Below, in pieces: positions 10,586 through 19,400 of a stretch of DNA of 64,000 nucleotides (positions are counted from its first letter, which is position 1; the number at the start of each line of letters is the position of its first letter). Under the pieces are notes generated by a model that saw only the letters and a program-made list of their open reading frames with translations, was not told the origin of the DNA and searched no databases. The position numbers were made by a program, and so were the translations under genes. Source of the DNA: Azoarcus sp. (GTDB taxonomy: Bacteria > Pseudomonadota > Gammaproteobacteria > Burkholderiales > Rhodocyclaceae); NCBI GenBank assembly GCA_030604735.1, contig JAUVVG010000001.1, positions 124,001 to 188,000 on the forward strand, in the 5' to 3' direction.

Positions 10586-11155
10586 ATGAATGCAAGGACA
10601 GACGACACGCTGGCGAGGGTGACCCGGATTGCCCGTCGTCGCGCCCGACCCGGGTGCGAGGCCGAATACGAAGCCATGCTGCGCGAAATGCTGACCCGGA
10701 TGCGCGCCCATAAGGGTTTTCTCGGTGGCGACATGATCCCGCCGGAAGTGGCGGGCGAGCCTCATCAACTCGTGGTGCGCTTTGCGTCCGAGGCCGAGTT
10801 GCAGGCCTGGGATGCGAGTGAGGAGCGTCGAGCCCTGCTTGAGCGCATGAAGGATGTCGCGGAGGGGGAGCCGGCGTTCCGCGAACTCAGCGGTCTCGAA
10901 GCCTGGTTCGAGCCGGCCGTCGTCCCTGCCACCCTGCACCCGCCACGGGCGCGCATGGCGTTCGTGACCTGGCTCGGCATCTTCCCGACAGTGTCCTTGT
11001 TCATCTGGTTGGTCCTGCCCTGGCTGGAGCCGCTTCCGTTCCTGTTACGGATTGCACTGCTGACGGGTTTGATCGTGATTACGATGACCTGGGTCGTGAT
11101 GCCGAGGCTGACCCGGCTGATGCGCGCCTTTCTCAACCCGGTCCGCAAGGTTTGA
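10586..11155 (+). CDS. antibiotic biosynthesis monooxygenase (ABM)-domain membrane protein
   Basis: A 189-residue protein with an N-terminal ABM/dimeric ferredoxin-like fold (about residues 12-105; RPGCEAEYEAMLREMLTRMRAHKGFLGGDM, with the FASEAELQAW segment) and a C-terminal tail with two predicted TM helices (AFVTWLGIFPTVSLFIWLVL; LLRIALLTGLIVITMTWVVM). ATG 10586 was chosen because upstream in-frame codons fall in the preceding terminator. Its function is not known; ABM domains can be quinone-oxidising or heme-degrading, and the membrane tail suggests a membrane-surface role. It converges with araC, with 12 bases between the two stops. Confidence 0.75.
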   Translation: MNARTDDTLARVTRIARRRARPGCEAEYEAMLREMLTRMRAHKGFLGGDMIPPEVAGEPHQLVVRFASEAELQAWDASEERRALLERMKDVAEGEPAFRELSGLEAWFEPAVVPATLHPPRARMAFVTWLGIFPTVSLFIWLVLPWLEPLPFLLRIALLTGLIVITMTWVVMPRLTRLMRAFLNPVRKV

Positions 11156-11167
11156 AGCGAGGCGATC

Positions 11168-12139
11168 TCATCTCGCAGTGCAGCCCTCGCGGCACCGGAT
11201 AGCCTGCGAAGGCAGGACACCGAAGGCGGATTTGTAGATCTCGGAGAAGCGGCCGAGATGGGTGAAGCCGTATTCGAGCGCGACCGCGGTCACGTTGGGA
11301 CAGGGCTGATTCGGGTCGGACAGAATCGCATGCACCCGTTCGAGCTTCTTTTGCCGGACGAACTGTTTGGGCGTCATCTTGGCGCATTTCTCGAACAGCA
11401 TGTAAAGCGAACGCAGGCTCAGGCCGGCCTGTCGGGCGAGGTCTTCTGCCGAGAGTTCCAGCTTGATGTTGCGGTCGACGTAGTTAGCGAGGCGCTCGAA
11501 ACTGGGGGAATGCTCACCGGGCGTGACCATGCTGACGTTGTGCTTGAGCAGAACCATCAACTTGGTGGTGACCACCCGGTTGTAGTGCTGCAGCATTTGC
11601 GGAGTGGCCAGTCCCGATTCGGCCTCCTCGCATAGCAGCTTCAACAGCATCAACAGGCTTTCGATGTCCTCGAACCGCTGCGGTGCCTGGCTGAACTTGA
11701 TGGATTCGTTGGGCTTGAACCAGCGGTGCTCGGTGCAGGCTTCGTCCAGCATCGATGCCGGGATCCGGACGATGAATTTTTCGCAATCGGATGAATAGGT
11801 CAAATCCAGTGCTTCGTCCGGGTTGATCACCAGCACATGCCCGGCCGGCAGGTCGATCGTCGTGCCGGGCAGGTTGTAGCGGCAGGCGCCCTGCAAGATG
11901 AACTGGGCATGATAGATGTCGCCCAGTCCGTCCGAGACCACTCTGGCCTGGGTACCGTAGCTGAGCCGGCACAGGTCGAGGGCGCCGGCACGTCGATGGC
12001 ACAGGGCTGCACGGGTGTCGTGACTGCGGGACAGGCGCAGGCTGTGAGCGCCGACGTTCTGGCGCACATATTCCGACACTTCGTAGGGGTGGGCCGCGTT
12101 ATAGACGGCGCTGCTGTTGTTCAACAGATGAATGGGCAT
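11168..12139 (-). CDS. AraC-family transcriptional activator, XylS/BenR-like
   Basis: A 323-residue regulator with an N-terminal cupin-like ligand/dimer region (QFILQGACRYNLPGTTIDLP; AGHVLVINPDEALDL) and a C-terminal double helix-turn-helix (AEDLARQAGLSLRSLYMLFE; VTAVALEYGFTHLGRFSEIY). This architecture matches XylS and BenR, which respond to benzoates. ATG 12139 has a GGAGGG site 8 bases upstream; a GTG at 12142 is less likely. It is downstream of benABCD, beyond tandem terminators, with its own control region. Inferred target: the TGCA-N6-GGATA boxes between benA and the ior gene. Confidence 0.88.
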   Translation of the reverse strand: MPIHLLNNSSAVYNAAHPYEVSEYVRQNVGAHSLRLSRSHDTRAALCHRRAGALDLCRLSYGTQARVVSDGLGDIYHAQFILQGACRYNLPGTTIDLPAGHVLVINPDEALDLTYSSDCEKFIVRIPASMLDEACTEHRWFKPNESIKFSQAPQRFEDIESLLMLLKLLCEEAESGLATPQMLQHYNRVVTTKLMVLLKHNVSMVTPGEHSPSFERLANYVDRNIKLELSAEDLARQAGLSLRSLYMLFEKCAKMTPKQFVRQKKLERVHAILSDPNQPCPNVTAVALEYGFTHLGRFSEIYKSAFGVLPSQAIRCREGCTAR

Positions 12140-12263
12140 CACTCGTGCCCTCCCATCATTGGCGTCGTTTCCGTGTCGACCTGACCGAACATTGTCATCT
12201 CCTCTCCGCCAATTTTATGGTTGGCGCTTATTGTTCTACTGCGTTCCGCTTCTTGATTGGCGA

Positions 12264-12289
12264 AATCTCGAGATATCATTTAATCTCGA
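12264..12289. promoter_or_regulatory. AATCTCGA direct repeat upstream of araC
   Basis: AATCTCGA occurs at 12264-12271 and 12282-12289, 18 bases apart; ATCTCGAGAT at 12265-12274 is a perfect 10-bp palindrome. The same element occurs before the lower-pathway operon (7701-7732), suggesting a shared regulator. Confidence 0.45.
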
Positions 12290-12356
12290 TTATATAGCTT
12301 TGGAGAAAGCATGTCTATGTTGCTATAAAAAAGTTATTCGGTAAAAGTGACGCAGA

Positions 12357-12388
12357 CAAAAAAAACGCGCTGCAGTTGCGCAGCGCGT
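12357..12388 (-). terminator. second terminator of benABCD
   Basis: On the minus strand ACGCGCTGC / GCAGCGCGT (12365-12388) is followed by eight T. It lies 50 bases beyond the benD stop. Confidence 0.9.
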
Positions 12389-12389
12389 C

Positions 12390-12430
12390 AAAAAGGCGTC
12401 CGAAGAGAGAGGAGGGAGAGGACGGACGCC
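12390..12430 (-). terminator. first terminator of benABCD
   Basis: On the minus strand GGCGTCCG (12430-12423) pairs with CGGACGCC (12402-12395), then TTTTT. Directly after benD; it forms a tandem terminator pair with the hairpin at 12357-12388. Confidence 0.88.
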
Positions 12431-12438
12431 GGGTTTGA

Positions 12439-13221
12439 TCAGCCTTGGTCACCCCCGCCGACCGGGAGGATGGTCCCGGTAATGTAGGAGGAATCATCCG
12501 AGGCCAGGAACAGGATCGGTTCGGCTTGTTCGTCCAGCGTGCCATAGCGTTTCATCAGGCTGCTGTCCAGCGACTGGGTGTAGATCTGTTGATACCAGCG
12601 TTTTTCCTGCTCGGTCTGCTCCCGGGTGTTGCGGGGAATGCGGCGCGGCGGGGCTTCTGTCGCACCGGGCGCGGTGGCGTTGACCCGGACGCCGGTCTCG
12701 CCGTTTTCCATCGCGAGGCAGGCGGTCAGGGCGTTGACCCCGCCTTTGGCCGCGCCGTACGGAACGCGGTTGACGCCACGGGTGGCGATCGACGACACAT
12801 TGACGATCGAGCCCTTGCCCTGCGCCTGCATGTGCGGCAGGGCGGCACGGCAGCACCACAGCGTGGGAAACAGAGAGCGGCGCACCTCGGCTTCGATCTC
12901 CTCCTCGCCGTAGTGTTCGAACGGCTTGGTCCAGATCGTGCCGCCGACGTTGTTCACCAGGATGTCGATACGGCCGAACTTCTCGATGGCCGCATCCATG
13001 ACACGCTGGCACTCGGCGAACTTCTCCAGGTCGGCGGTGAGGCTGATGACATCGGTCTTGCGCTTTCTGGCGAGGGCCTCGGCGACCTCATGGACGATCT
13101 CCGAGCGGTCGACCAGCACCAGCGCGCCTTTCTCCTGCGCCATGCGTTCGGCCACCCGTTTGCCGATGCCTTGCGCGGCGCCGGTGATGACGGCGATCTT
13201 GTTCTTGAATCGGTTCGACAT
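12439..13221 (-). CDS. benD: 1,6-dihydroxycyclohexa-2,4-diene-1-carboxylate dehydrogenase
   Basis: A short-chain dehydrogenase that oxidises and decarboxylates benzoate cis-diol to catechol with NAD. 260 residues: cofactor motif TGAAQGIGKRVAERM (residues 14-28), NNVGGTIW, and catalytic Ser...Tyr-x-x-x-Lys in VSSIATRGVNRVPYGAAKGG. ATG 13221 gives the usual N-terminus MSNRFKNKIAVITGAAQGIG, with a GGAG site upstream. It is last in benABCD, 25 bases after benC, and followed by two terminators. Equivalent to XylL. Confidence 0.94.
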   Translation of the reverse strand: MSNRFKNKIAVITGAAQGIGKRVAERMAQEKGALVLVDRSEIVHEVAEALARKRKTDVISLTADLEKFAECQRVMDAAIEKFGRIDILVNNVGGTIWTKPFEHYGEEEIEAEVRRSLFPTLWCCRAALPHMQAQGKGSIVNVSSIATRGVNRVPYGAAKGGVNALTACLAMENGETGVRVNATAPGATEAPPRRIPRNTREQTEQEKRWYQQIYTQSLDSSLMKRYGTLDEQAEPILFLASDDSSYITGTILPVGGGDQG

Positions 13222-13246
13222 GTTGTCTCCTGACTGCAGTGGGCGC

Positions 13247-14257
13247 TCAGACGCTGGCGGCGAACTTTTCGTAATGGAAGCTCTTTGGGTCGATCTTGCG
13301 TTCCCGCAGATCGTGCGCGACCGCCTCGACCATCGGCGGCGGGCCGCACAGATAGATGTCGACCTCGCCATCGTTGAGATGCGCCGGTTCGATATGGGCG
13401 GTGACATAGCCCTTCTTCGGCCAACTGCTGTCGTCGGAGACCACGCACACGTCGTAGCTGAAGTTGGGCAGGGCGGCCTTGAAGGCGTCCAGACGGTCGA
13501 GCTCGACCACGTCCGCGTCGGTATTGACGCCGTAGATCAGGTGAACCGGATGCGCGGCACCGCCGCTCGCGACCAGCTTGTCGAGCATCGCGAGGAACGG
13601 CGCCAGGCCGGTGCCGCCGGCCAGCATCAGCACCGGGCGCAGTACATCGCGCAGATAAAAGCTGCCGATCGGGCCGGCCAGCTTGATCGAGTCGCCTGCC
13701 TGCGCGCGATCGGTCAGGTAGCCGCTCATCAGGCCATTGGGCACGTTGCGGATCAGGAAGCTGATCCTGCCGTCGGTCGGCATCGAGCTGAAAGAGTAGG
13801 CCCGGGTATGGGTCGTGCCGGGCACTTCGAGATTGGCGTACTGTCCGGGCAGGAAGGCGAGTTTCTTGATGCTGTCTCCCTGCAGATCCAGGCTGATGGT
13901 GCTGGGCGACAACTGACGCACTTCGACCACGGCTGCGGTGAGGGTGGCATGCTTGATCTTGCACGCCTCGGACGAGGCGGGGATGTTCACCACGCAATCG
14001 CTCTTGGGGTGCATCTGGCAGGTGAGGACATAGCCGAGGCTGGCCTCTTCCTCGCTCATTGCATCGTCGATGTAAAAGCCCAGCTCGTACTGGCCGGACT
14101 CGGCCTTGCACTTGCAGGCGCCACAGGCGCCGTCGCGGCAGTCGATGGGCACGTTGACGCCCTGGCGGTAGGCGGCGTCGGCCACCGTCTCGGTGGTGTT
14201 GCAGTCGATGATGCGGGTAACACCGTCCTCGAAGTTCAGTGCGATCTTGAACGTCAT
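13247..14257 (-). CDS. benC: benzoate 1,2-dioxygenase reductase component
   Basis: Single-polypeptide electron-transfer component that passes NADH electrons through FAD and a 2Fe-2S centre to the dioxygenase. 336 residues: N-terminal plant-type ferredoxin domain with CRDGACGACKC (Cys 40, 45, 48) and a fourth Cys in VLTCQMHP; FAD-binding RAYSFSSMP; NAD-binding GGTGLAPFLAML; C-terminal YLCGPPPMVEAV. It lies between benB and benD in the operon. Equivalent to XylZ. Confidence 0.95.
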   Translation of the reverse strand: MTFKIALNFEDGVTRIIDCNTTETVADAAYRQGVNVPIDCRDGACGACKCKAESGQYELGFYIDDAMSEEEASLGYVLTCQMHPKSDCVVNIPASSEACKIKHATLTAAVVEVRQLSPSTISLDLQGDSIKKLAFLPGQYANLEVPGTTHTRAYSFSSMPTDGRISFLIRNVPNGLMSGYLTDRAQAGDSIKLAGPIGSFYLRDVLRPVLMLAGGTGLAPFLAMLDKLVASGGAAHPVHLIYGVNTDADVVELDRLDAFKAALPNFSYDVCVVSDDSSWPKKGYVTAHIEPAHLNDGEVDIYLCGPPPMVEAVAHDLRERKIDPKSFHYEKFAASV

Positions 14258-14378
14258 GTTTGTCTCCTGGGTGGGGCGCGGTCGGCTGCCGCGGATCCGT
14301 TGGTCCCCCTGTCGGCCGGATGGAGTCGGGCAGGGGGAAGGGTGGGGCCGGATAGGCAGCGGCGCCGGGTCCTCGTTG

Positions 14379-14867
14379 TCAGACGTGATACACGTCGATT
14401 ACGTGGCGGATGTAGTCTGTCTTCAGTACGACCTTCTTGTCCTTGATGAGCGGCTGCTCACCCGAGGTATCCAGGGTGTAGAAGCTGGTACCGCAGAAGT
14501 GGTCGGTGTGGTTGTAGCGCACGCTCATCGTGTGCCAGTTGAAGCGCAGCTTCACCGTGCCTTCACCGCGCTCCACCACCTCGATGTTGGTGATGTTGTG
14601 GCTGGTGCGGGTGTCGGGAATGGTGGCGCTCGAGCGTTCGGTGCGGATGCGGAACACGCGGTCTTCCAGGCCTGCGCGGCGGCCGTACCAGATCAGCGAG
14701 ATCTCGGTCTGCGGGTCTTCGGTCAGTTCACCGTCGTCATCCCAGGCCGGCATCCAGAAGGTGCAGTGCTCGTCGTACATCGCCAGCCACTCGTCCCACT
14801 CGCGGTCGTCCAGGTGACGGGCTTCACGGTACAGGAAGGCACACAGGTTTTCGTAGGAAATGCTCAT
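14379..14867 (-). CDS. benB: benzoate 1,2-dioxygenase small (beta) subunit
   Basis: A 162-residue structural subunit of the ring-hydroxylating dioxygenase (alpha3beta3), NTF2-like fold. Family features are ENLCAFLYREARHLDDREWDEWLAMY near the N-terminus and HNITNIEVVERGEGTVKLRFNW-type strands later. It starts 26 bases after benA and is followed by a 121-base gap before benC. No catalytic residues are expected in this subunit. Equivalent to XylY. Confidence 0.94.
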   Translation of the reverse strand: MSISYENLCAFLYREARHLDDREWDEWLAMYDEHCTFWMPAWDDDGELTEDPQTEISLIWYGRRAGLEDRVFRIRTERSSATIPDTRTSHNITNIEVVERGEGTVKLRFNWHTMSVRYNHTDHFCGTSFYTLDTSGEQPLIKDKKVVLKTDYIRHVIDVYHV

Positions 14868-14893
14868 GTCGTTGGTCTCCGGTTAGCGTTTGC

Positions 14894-16222
14894 TTATTTG
14901 GCCGCCAGGGCTTTGCGCATCTCGTCGAGCCAGTAGCTGTGCTGGGCGACATAGAGGCCTTCGTCTTCGGTCTTGACGCCTGACAGGATCGGCTTGAGCT
15001 TGATCTTGGCGGCTTCCTCGTCGGGGCCCTCGATCCAGTGCTCGGCGCCGCGCGACATGTCATTCCATTCCAGCGCGCGGCCCATGAAGCCTTCCTGGCA
15101 GGCGCGAAACTCTTCCAGGTCGTCCGGGGTGGCCATGCCGGAGGCGTTGAAGAAGTCTTCGTACTGGCGGATGCGGCGGGCACGCGCCTCGGCCGACTCG
15201 CCCTTGGGCGCGATGCAGTAGATCGTGACTTCGGTGCGATTGACGTCGATCGGGCGGAAGACGCGGATCTGGGAGCTGAACTGGTCCATCAGGTACACGT
15301 TGGGGTACAGGCACAGGTTGCGCGAGTTGCCGATCATCCAGTCGGCCTTGGCTTCGCCGAACTCGGCGACCAGGCGCTCGCGCTGCTCCATCAGCGGGCG
15401 GTCTTCCGGGTTGTCCCAGCGGGTCCACAACAACAGGTGGCCGTTCTCGAAGGAGTAGGAGCCGCCGCCTTTCTTGGCCCAGCCGCCGGCGCTCATCGCC
15501 TTGATGTCGTCGCCGGCGTCGCGGCTCTTGCGTTGCGCCTGGGTGGCGGCGTAGTTCCAGTGCGTGGCGGTAACGTGGTAGCCGTCGGCGCCATTCTCGG
15601 CCTGCAGCTTCCAGTTGCCTTCGTACACATAGGTCGAGGCGCCACGCAGCACTTCCAGGCCTTCGGGAGACTGGTCGACGATCATGTCGATGATGACCTT
15701 GGACTCGCCGAGGAAGTCTTCCAGAGACTGCACGTCCGGGTTCAGGCTACCGAACAGGAAGCCGCGGTAGTTGCCGAAGCGGGCGATCTTCTTCAGGTCG
15801 TGCGAGCCGTCGCAGTTGAAGCTGGCCGGGTAGCCGGTCTCGGTCGGGTCCTTGATCTTGAGCAGCTTGCCCGAGTTGTTGAAGGTCCAGCCGTGGAACG
15901 GGCAAGTGAAACTGCCCTTGTTGCCGTGCTTGAAACGGGCCAGGGTGGCACCGCGGTGGGCGCAGGCGTTGATGAAGCAGTTGAGCTGGTTGTCCTTGTT
16001 GCGGGTGATGAACACCGGCTGGCGACCGATCTTGGTCGAGTAATAGTCGTTGATCTTGGGCAACTGGCTCTCGTGAGCGAGATAGATCCAGTTGCCTTCG
16101 AAGATGTGCTCCATCTCCAGTTCGAACAGTTCCTTGCTGGTGAACATTTCCCGTTTGCAGCGGAACAATCCCTTGTCCTTGTCTTTTTGAATCAGTGAAT
16201 CCAGATATTCAGTGGTGATCAT
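14894..16222 (-). CDS. benA: benzoate 1,2-dioxygenase large (alpha) subunit
   Basis: Catalytic subunit that adds O2 to benzoate to form the 1,2-cis-diol. 442 residues. The Rieske centre is CAHRG at residues 87-91 (Cys87, His89) and CPFHGW at 107-112 (Cys107, His110). The mononuclear iron site has His216 and His221 in [13 protein letters not shown], with a later Asp in [10 protein letters not shown]. It is first in benABCD and transcribed divergently from the ior-xyl operon from a promoter with XylS-type boxes. Length and residues fit BenA/XylX; whether substituted benzoates are used cannot be told from sequence reading. Confidence 0.96.
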   Translation of the reverse strand: MITTEYLDSLIQKDKDKGLFRCKREMFTSKELFELEMEHIFEGNWIYLAHESQLPKINDYYSTKIGRQPVFITRNKDNQLNCFINACAHRGATLARFKHGNKGSFTCPFHGWTFNNSGKLLKIKDPTETGYPASFNCDGSHDLKKIARFGNYRGFLFGSLNPDVQSLEDFLGESKVIIDMIVDQSPEGLEVLRGASTYVYEGNWKLQAENGADGYHVTATHWNYAATQAQRKSRDAGDDIKAMSAGGWAKKGGGSYSFENGHLLLWTRWDNPEDRPLMEQRERLVAEFGEAKADWMIGNSRNLCLYPNVYLMDQFSSQIRVFRPIDVNRTEVTIYCIAPKGESAEARARRIRQYEDFFNASGMATPDDLEEFRACQEGFMGRALEWNDMSRGAEHWIEGPDEEAAKIKLKPILSGVKTEDEGLYVAQHSYWLDEMRKALAAK

Positions 16223-16261
16223 CGCCAGAGTCTCCCGTGTGTTGTGTTTCGCGGAGACTGC

Positions 16262-16325
16262 ATCCTAGGGAGGTCAAAACCCCTGAAATATCCAGTTCTT
16301 GCAGCATCACTATCCATTCCGTGCA
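16262..16325 (-). promoter_or_regulatory. benA promoter with tandem XylS/BenR-type boxes
   Basis: Read on the minus strand: TGCA-CGGAAT-GGATA (16325-16311), a 7-base gap, TGCA-AGAACT-GGATA (16303-16289), then 21 bases to TAGGAT (16267-16262) as -10. Both boxes match the published XylS half-site TGCA-N6-GGNTA. As I recall the Pm promoter, the distance to its -10 is the same. Confidence 0.85.
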
Positions 16326-16338
16326 GGACGTCCGGATA

Positions 16339-16402
16339 TGCACGAAGTGGATAACAGTCGTGCAGGAACTGGATATTGCCGCTGCCGTGCTGCCCCTAAT
16401 CT
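16339..16402 (+). promoter_or_regulatory. ior-xyl operon promoter with tandem XylS/BenR-type boxes
   Basis: TGCA-CGAAGT-GGATA (16339-16353), a 7-base gap, TGCA-GGAACT-GGATA (16361-16375), then 21 bases to TAATCT (16397-16402) as -10. It is a near mirror image of the benA promoter. A weaker TGCA-N8-GGATA lies between them (16322-16338). Confidence 0.83.
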
Positions 16403-16491
16403 GCGCTCCATCGCACTCCGCCCGACGCTTCAAAAAGGCGAGGTGCTCCAGACAAGCCCCCGGTATCGGGACGAGATAGGGAAGCTCACTC

Positions 16492-19400
16492 ATGTCATCC
16501 GGCAAGCAAACGCTGAATCCATTCACGCAGGAATCCGGCGATATCCATCTCGGTGGGATCGACGCGATCGTCCGACTCACTCTCGACCAGGTCCGCACCG
16601 ACGCGCGTCGCGGCCTGCGCACCGGCATGTTCGTATCGGGATATCGCGGCTCACCCGTCGGCATGCTCGACGCGGCCTTCATCAAGCAGCAGAAAACGCT
16701 GCTCGAGCATCACATTCATTTCACCGACGGCATCAACGAAGACCTCGCCGCCACCGCGGTGTGGGGCACCCAGATGCTGCACACCGTCGGCAAGCAGAAG
16801 TTCGACGGCGTGACCGGCCTGTGGTACGGCAAGGCCCCGGGTGTCGATCGCTCCGGCGACGCGCTCAAGCATGCCAATTACACCGGCATCGCGAAGAATG
16901 GCGGCGTGCTGGCGATCGCGGGCGACGACCCGAGCTGCAAGAGCTCCTCGCTGTGCTCGCAGTCCGAGCCGATGCTCTACCACGTCGGCATGCCGTCGCT
17001 GTATCCGGGCAATGTGCAGGAGATCCTGGACTACGGTCTGCACGGCTACCAGATGTCGCGCCTGGCCGGGCTGTGGGTGGGGATGAAGATCGTCACCAAC
17101 GTGGCCGACGGTAACGGCACCGCCGATATCACGCCCGAGCGGCTCGAGTTCGTCACCCCCGACCTGAGCTTCGACGGCAAGGTGTTCACGCCCACCATGA
17201 ACCTGGGCATGAACGTGCGCGCCGAGGCGCTGGAGATGGAGCAGTCGCTCTACACCCGTCGCCTCGAGGTGGCCAAGCGCTATGCCCGCGCCAACAACCT
17301 CAACAACGTGGTCGTCCCCAACCCGGATGCCTGGATCGGCATCCTCACCGCGGGCAAGACCTACAACGATCTCAACCAGGCTTTCCTCGAGATGGGGCTG
17401 GACGAGGCGGCGCTGCGCCGCTACGGCATCCGCATCCTCAAGATGGGCATGCTGTTCCCGATGGAGCCGACCATCGTGCGCGAGTTCGCGCAGGGCCTGG
17501 AAGAGATCTTCGTCATCGAGGAGAAGCGCCCCTTCCTCGAGATGTTCGCCAAGCAGGTGCTTTACGGCATGGCCAACGCGCCGCGCATCGTCGGCAAGTT
17601 CGACGAGGAAGAGCGCGAGCTGCTGCCGCACTACGGCGAGTTCGAGTCCGACACCATCGTGCGCGCACTGTTGAAGCGCCTGTCGCGCAAGACCCGGATC
17701 GAATCGGCCGAAAACTGGTTGAAGCGCCTGGACGAGATCCACTCCCGCTCCAAGCTCCCGACCGCGGTGCGTACCGCCTGGTATTGCTCGGGCTGCCCGC
17801 ACAACACCTCGACCCAGGCCCTGGACGACAGCATCGTGTCGGCCGGCATCGGCTGCCACACGATGGCGATGTGGATGGGTCGCAACGTGGTGATGGGTAC
17901 CCACATGGGCGCCGAAGGCACCCAGTGGATCGGCATGGCGCCCTTCACCGAAGCGCAGCACATCTTCCAGAACATGGGCGACGGCACCTATGCCCACTCG
18001 GGCAGCCTCGCGATCCGCTACGCGGCTTCGACCGGGGTGAACATCACCTTCAAGCTGCTGCGCAACGCCCACACCTCGATGACCGGCGGCCAGGCGATCC
18101 AGGGCGAAGTGCCGGTGGTGAACATGGTGGCCGACCTGCTCGCCAATGGCGTCAAGAAGGTCATCGTGACCACCGACGATCCGTCGCGTTTCAACGCGGT
18201 GCAGTTGCCCGGTGGCACCGAGGTGTGGCACCGCGATCGCCTCGACGAAGCCCAGCGTGTGCTCGCCGCCACTCCGGGGACCACGGTGCTGCTGCACGAC
18301 CAGGAATGCGCCGCCGAGCTGCGCCGGGCGCGCAGCCGCGGCAAGGCCGACGAGCCGGTCGAAGTCACGGTCATCAACGAGCGGGTGTGCGAAGGCTGTG
18401 GCGATTGCGGCGAGAAGTCGAACTGCATGAGCGTCGAGCCGGTGCAGACCGAGTTCGGCCGCAAGACCCGTATCCACCAGTCCTCGTGCAACAAGGACTT
18501 CAGCTGTGTGAAGGGCTTTTGTCCGTCCTTCCTGACGATCACCCCCCATCCCGCTCCGGCTGGCGATGCTGCGCCGAAAAAGAAAAAGGGCCGTATTCCG
18601 GCGCTGGAGCGTGAGTTGCCGGCACCGCTCAAGAAGGTGGACGACAGCCTGGGTGTCGGCATCCATGTGATGGGCATAGGCGGGACCGGTTCGGTCACCG
18701 TGGTGGCGACCCTGGCCAAGGCAGCGCGCCTGGAAGGCAAGCATGTGATCGGCCTCGATCAGACCGGCCTCGCGCAGAAAGGCGGGGCGGTGATCTCGGA
18801 TATCAAGATCACCCACGCGCCGTTCAAGGGCTCGAACAAGATCTCCGACGGCCGTGCCGACCTGTATCTCGGTTTCGACATCCTCAACGCGACCGACCCG
18901 AAGAACCTGGACAAGGGCAACCCGGAGCGCACGATCGCGGTGGTGTCGACCACCCAGACCCCGACCGGGCAGATGGTGACCAACCGCAAGACGCTGTTCC
19001 CGGCCACCCAGGGGCTGACCGCCGGCATCGACCGGGTCACCCGCAAGGCCGACAACGTGTATCTCGATGGTCAGGCGCTGGCTGAGGGCTTGTTCGGCGA
19101 CGCGATGGCGACCAACAACTTCATGGTCGGCGTGGCCTTCCAGGCCGGCACGATTCCGCTCGAGGCCGAATCGATCGAGGAGGCCATCCGTCAGTCGGGC
19201 GTGGCGGTCGACATGAGTCTGGCAGCCTTCCGTTGGGGCCGTATGGCGGTGGTCGATCGGGCCTTCGTCGAAGCCGAGGTCGCACGTCACAAATCGGGTA
19301 CCAGCGTGATCACGCTGCACAAGACACCGAAGCTGTCGCCTGCGGCCAAGGCGATCGTCGAGGGCATCGGTGCCGACGGCGAAGTGCGTCGCCTGGTGTC

